This document shows positions 63,696-64,000 of a stretch of DNA of 64,000 nt, in pieces. The notes under the pieces are model-generated. The model was given only the letters and a program-made list of their open reading frames with translations. It had not been told where the DNA came from and did no database searches. The number at the start of each line of letters is the position of its first letter. The stretch's first letter is position 1. Source of the DNA: Alteromonas abrolhosensis (GTDB lineage: Bacteria > Pseudomonadota > Gammaproteobacteria > Enterobacterales > Alteromonadaceae); assembly GCF_001953635.1 (NCBI RefSeq), contig NZ_MEJH01000008.1:119611-183610 (forward strand). The letters run 5' to 3'. Made by a program: the position numbers and the translations under genes.

Positions 63696-63723
63696 TTGAC
63701 ATCGAAAATAAACGATGTAAAAT
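63696..63723 (+). promoter_or_regulatory. rrn P1-type promoter
   Basis: TTGACA (63696-63701), a 16-base spacer, TAAAAT (63718-63723), followed by a GC-rich discriminator-like GCGCACC. AT-rich DNA upstream could act as an UP element. The 474-base region 63386-63859 holds only this leader. Confidence 0.8.
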
Positions 63724-63776
63724 GCGCACCTCACTCGAACAGGGTGAGTCGCTAAGAAGCAACGGCTTTTAGTGAA

Positions 63777-63792
63777 TGTTCTTTAAAAATTT
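63777..63792 (+). promoter_or_regulatory. boxA-like antitermination site
   Basis: TGTTCTTTAAAAATTT, close to the boxA TGCTCTTTAACAAT, between promoter and 16S, as in gammaproteobacterial rrn leaders. Confidence 0.7.
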
Positions 63793-63859
63793 AGACAAGA
63801 CAATCTGTGTGGGCACTCGTTAAGAGTGTCACAACGACGATTCATATTTCGATATATTT

Positions 63860-64000
63860 AATTGAAGAGTTTGATCATGGCTCAGATTGAACGCTGGCGG
63901 CAGGCCTAACACATGCAAGTCGAACGGTAACATTTCTAGCTTGCTAGAAGATGACGAGTGGCGGACGGGTGAGTAATGCTTGGGAACTTGCCTTTGCGAG
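63860..64000 (+). rRNA. rrs: 16S ribosomal RNA, 5' part
   Basis: Starts AATTGAAGAGTTTGATCATGG, the conserved 5' end with the 27F region, and runs through GAACGCTGGCGGCAGGC to GGCGGACGGGTGAGTAATG. The gene is cut by the window edge. The first ~140 bases fit Alteromonadales. Confidence 0.98.

Noticed and set aside
1..64000. CRISPR arrays or insertion sequences
   Set aside because: No regularly spaced repeats and no DDE or HUH transposase were seen.

Overview
The window is a stretch of a marine gammaproteobacterial chromosome, most likely Alteromonas or a close relative (Alteromonadales). The call rests on the housekeeping set (fabR with a divergent delta-9 desaturase, sthA, trmA, cysJIH, YggN, DUF2333, TIGR04219 and TIGR03899-type proteins), on compact gene spacing with AAGGAG-type ribosome sites, and on an rrn promoter plus the first ~140 nt of a 16S rRNA gene at the right edge. 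All family names come from reading the translations by eye; no database search was run.

Layout. 1-7958: core genes (end of an NSS-type Na+ symporter, an SDR-like protein, YggN, a YbdG-type MscS channel, two tandem YihG-like acyltransferases, S-formylglutathione hydrolase). 8031-12980: a tight four-gene minus-strand operon coding, in transcription order, a coiled-coil protein, a membrane protein that joins a Roadblock-like cytoplasmic domain to a periplasmic OmpA-like domain, a Rab/Ras-like small GTPase, and a PAS-GGDEF-EAL protein with a broken GGDEF site. This is the best candidate for an undescribed system in the core DNA. 13400-15390: an FAD/NAD(P)-binding protein coupled to a small channel-like membrane protein.

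15548-42698 is a ~27 kb genomic island inserted in the 5' end of dusA. The evidence is a 27-bp perfect direct repeat (attL 15548-15574, attR 42672-42698), a stranded native dusA start beside attL, a replacement dusA start supplied by the island, and two tyrosine recombinases at the dusA end. Cargo: many orphan genes, a pair of tiny overlapping genes, a PEP-CTERM-like secreted protein, a protein with a PrtN-like C-terminal domain, a lipoprotein pair (Ig-like plus DUF900-type hydrolase) bracketed by two copies of a repeat, an envelope module with a trypsin-like protease (24137-26747), a complete EcoKI-type restriction-modification system (hsdR, hsdM, hsdS) with two following small genes, a zinc-ribbon protein, a DUF5655-like gene broken by one in-frame TGA, and a GIY-YIG nuclease.

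42636-64000 returns to core genes: the repaired dusA, a psp-type envelope-stress cluster behind a sigma-54-like promoter, DUF2333 and an outer-membrane barrel, cysJIH for assimilatory sulfite reduction, a REC-DUF3369-GGDEF-EAL protein, a uracil-DNA-glycosylase-family protein, sthA, desaturase/fabR, trmA, a DUF5610 protein, a membrane-tethered RRM protein, and the rrn leader. I saw no tRNA genes, CRISPR arrays or insertion sequences.
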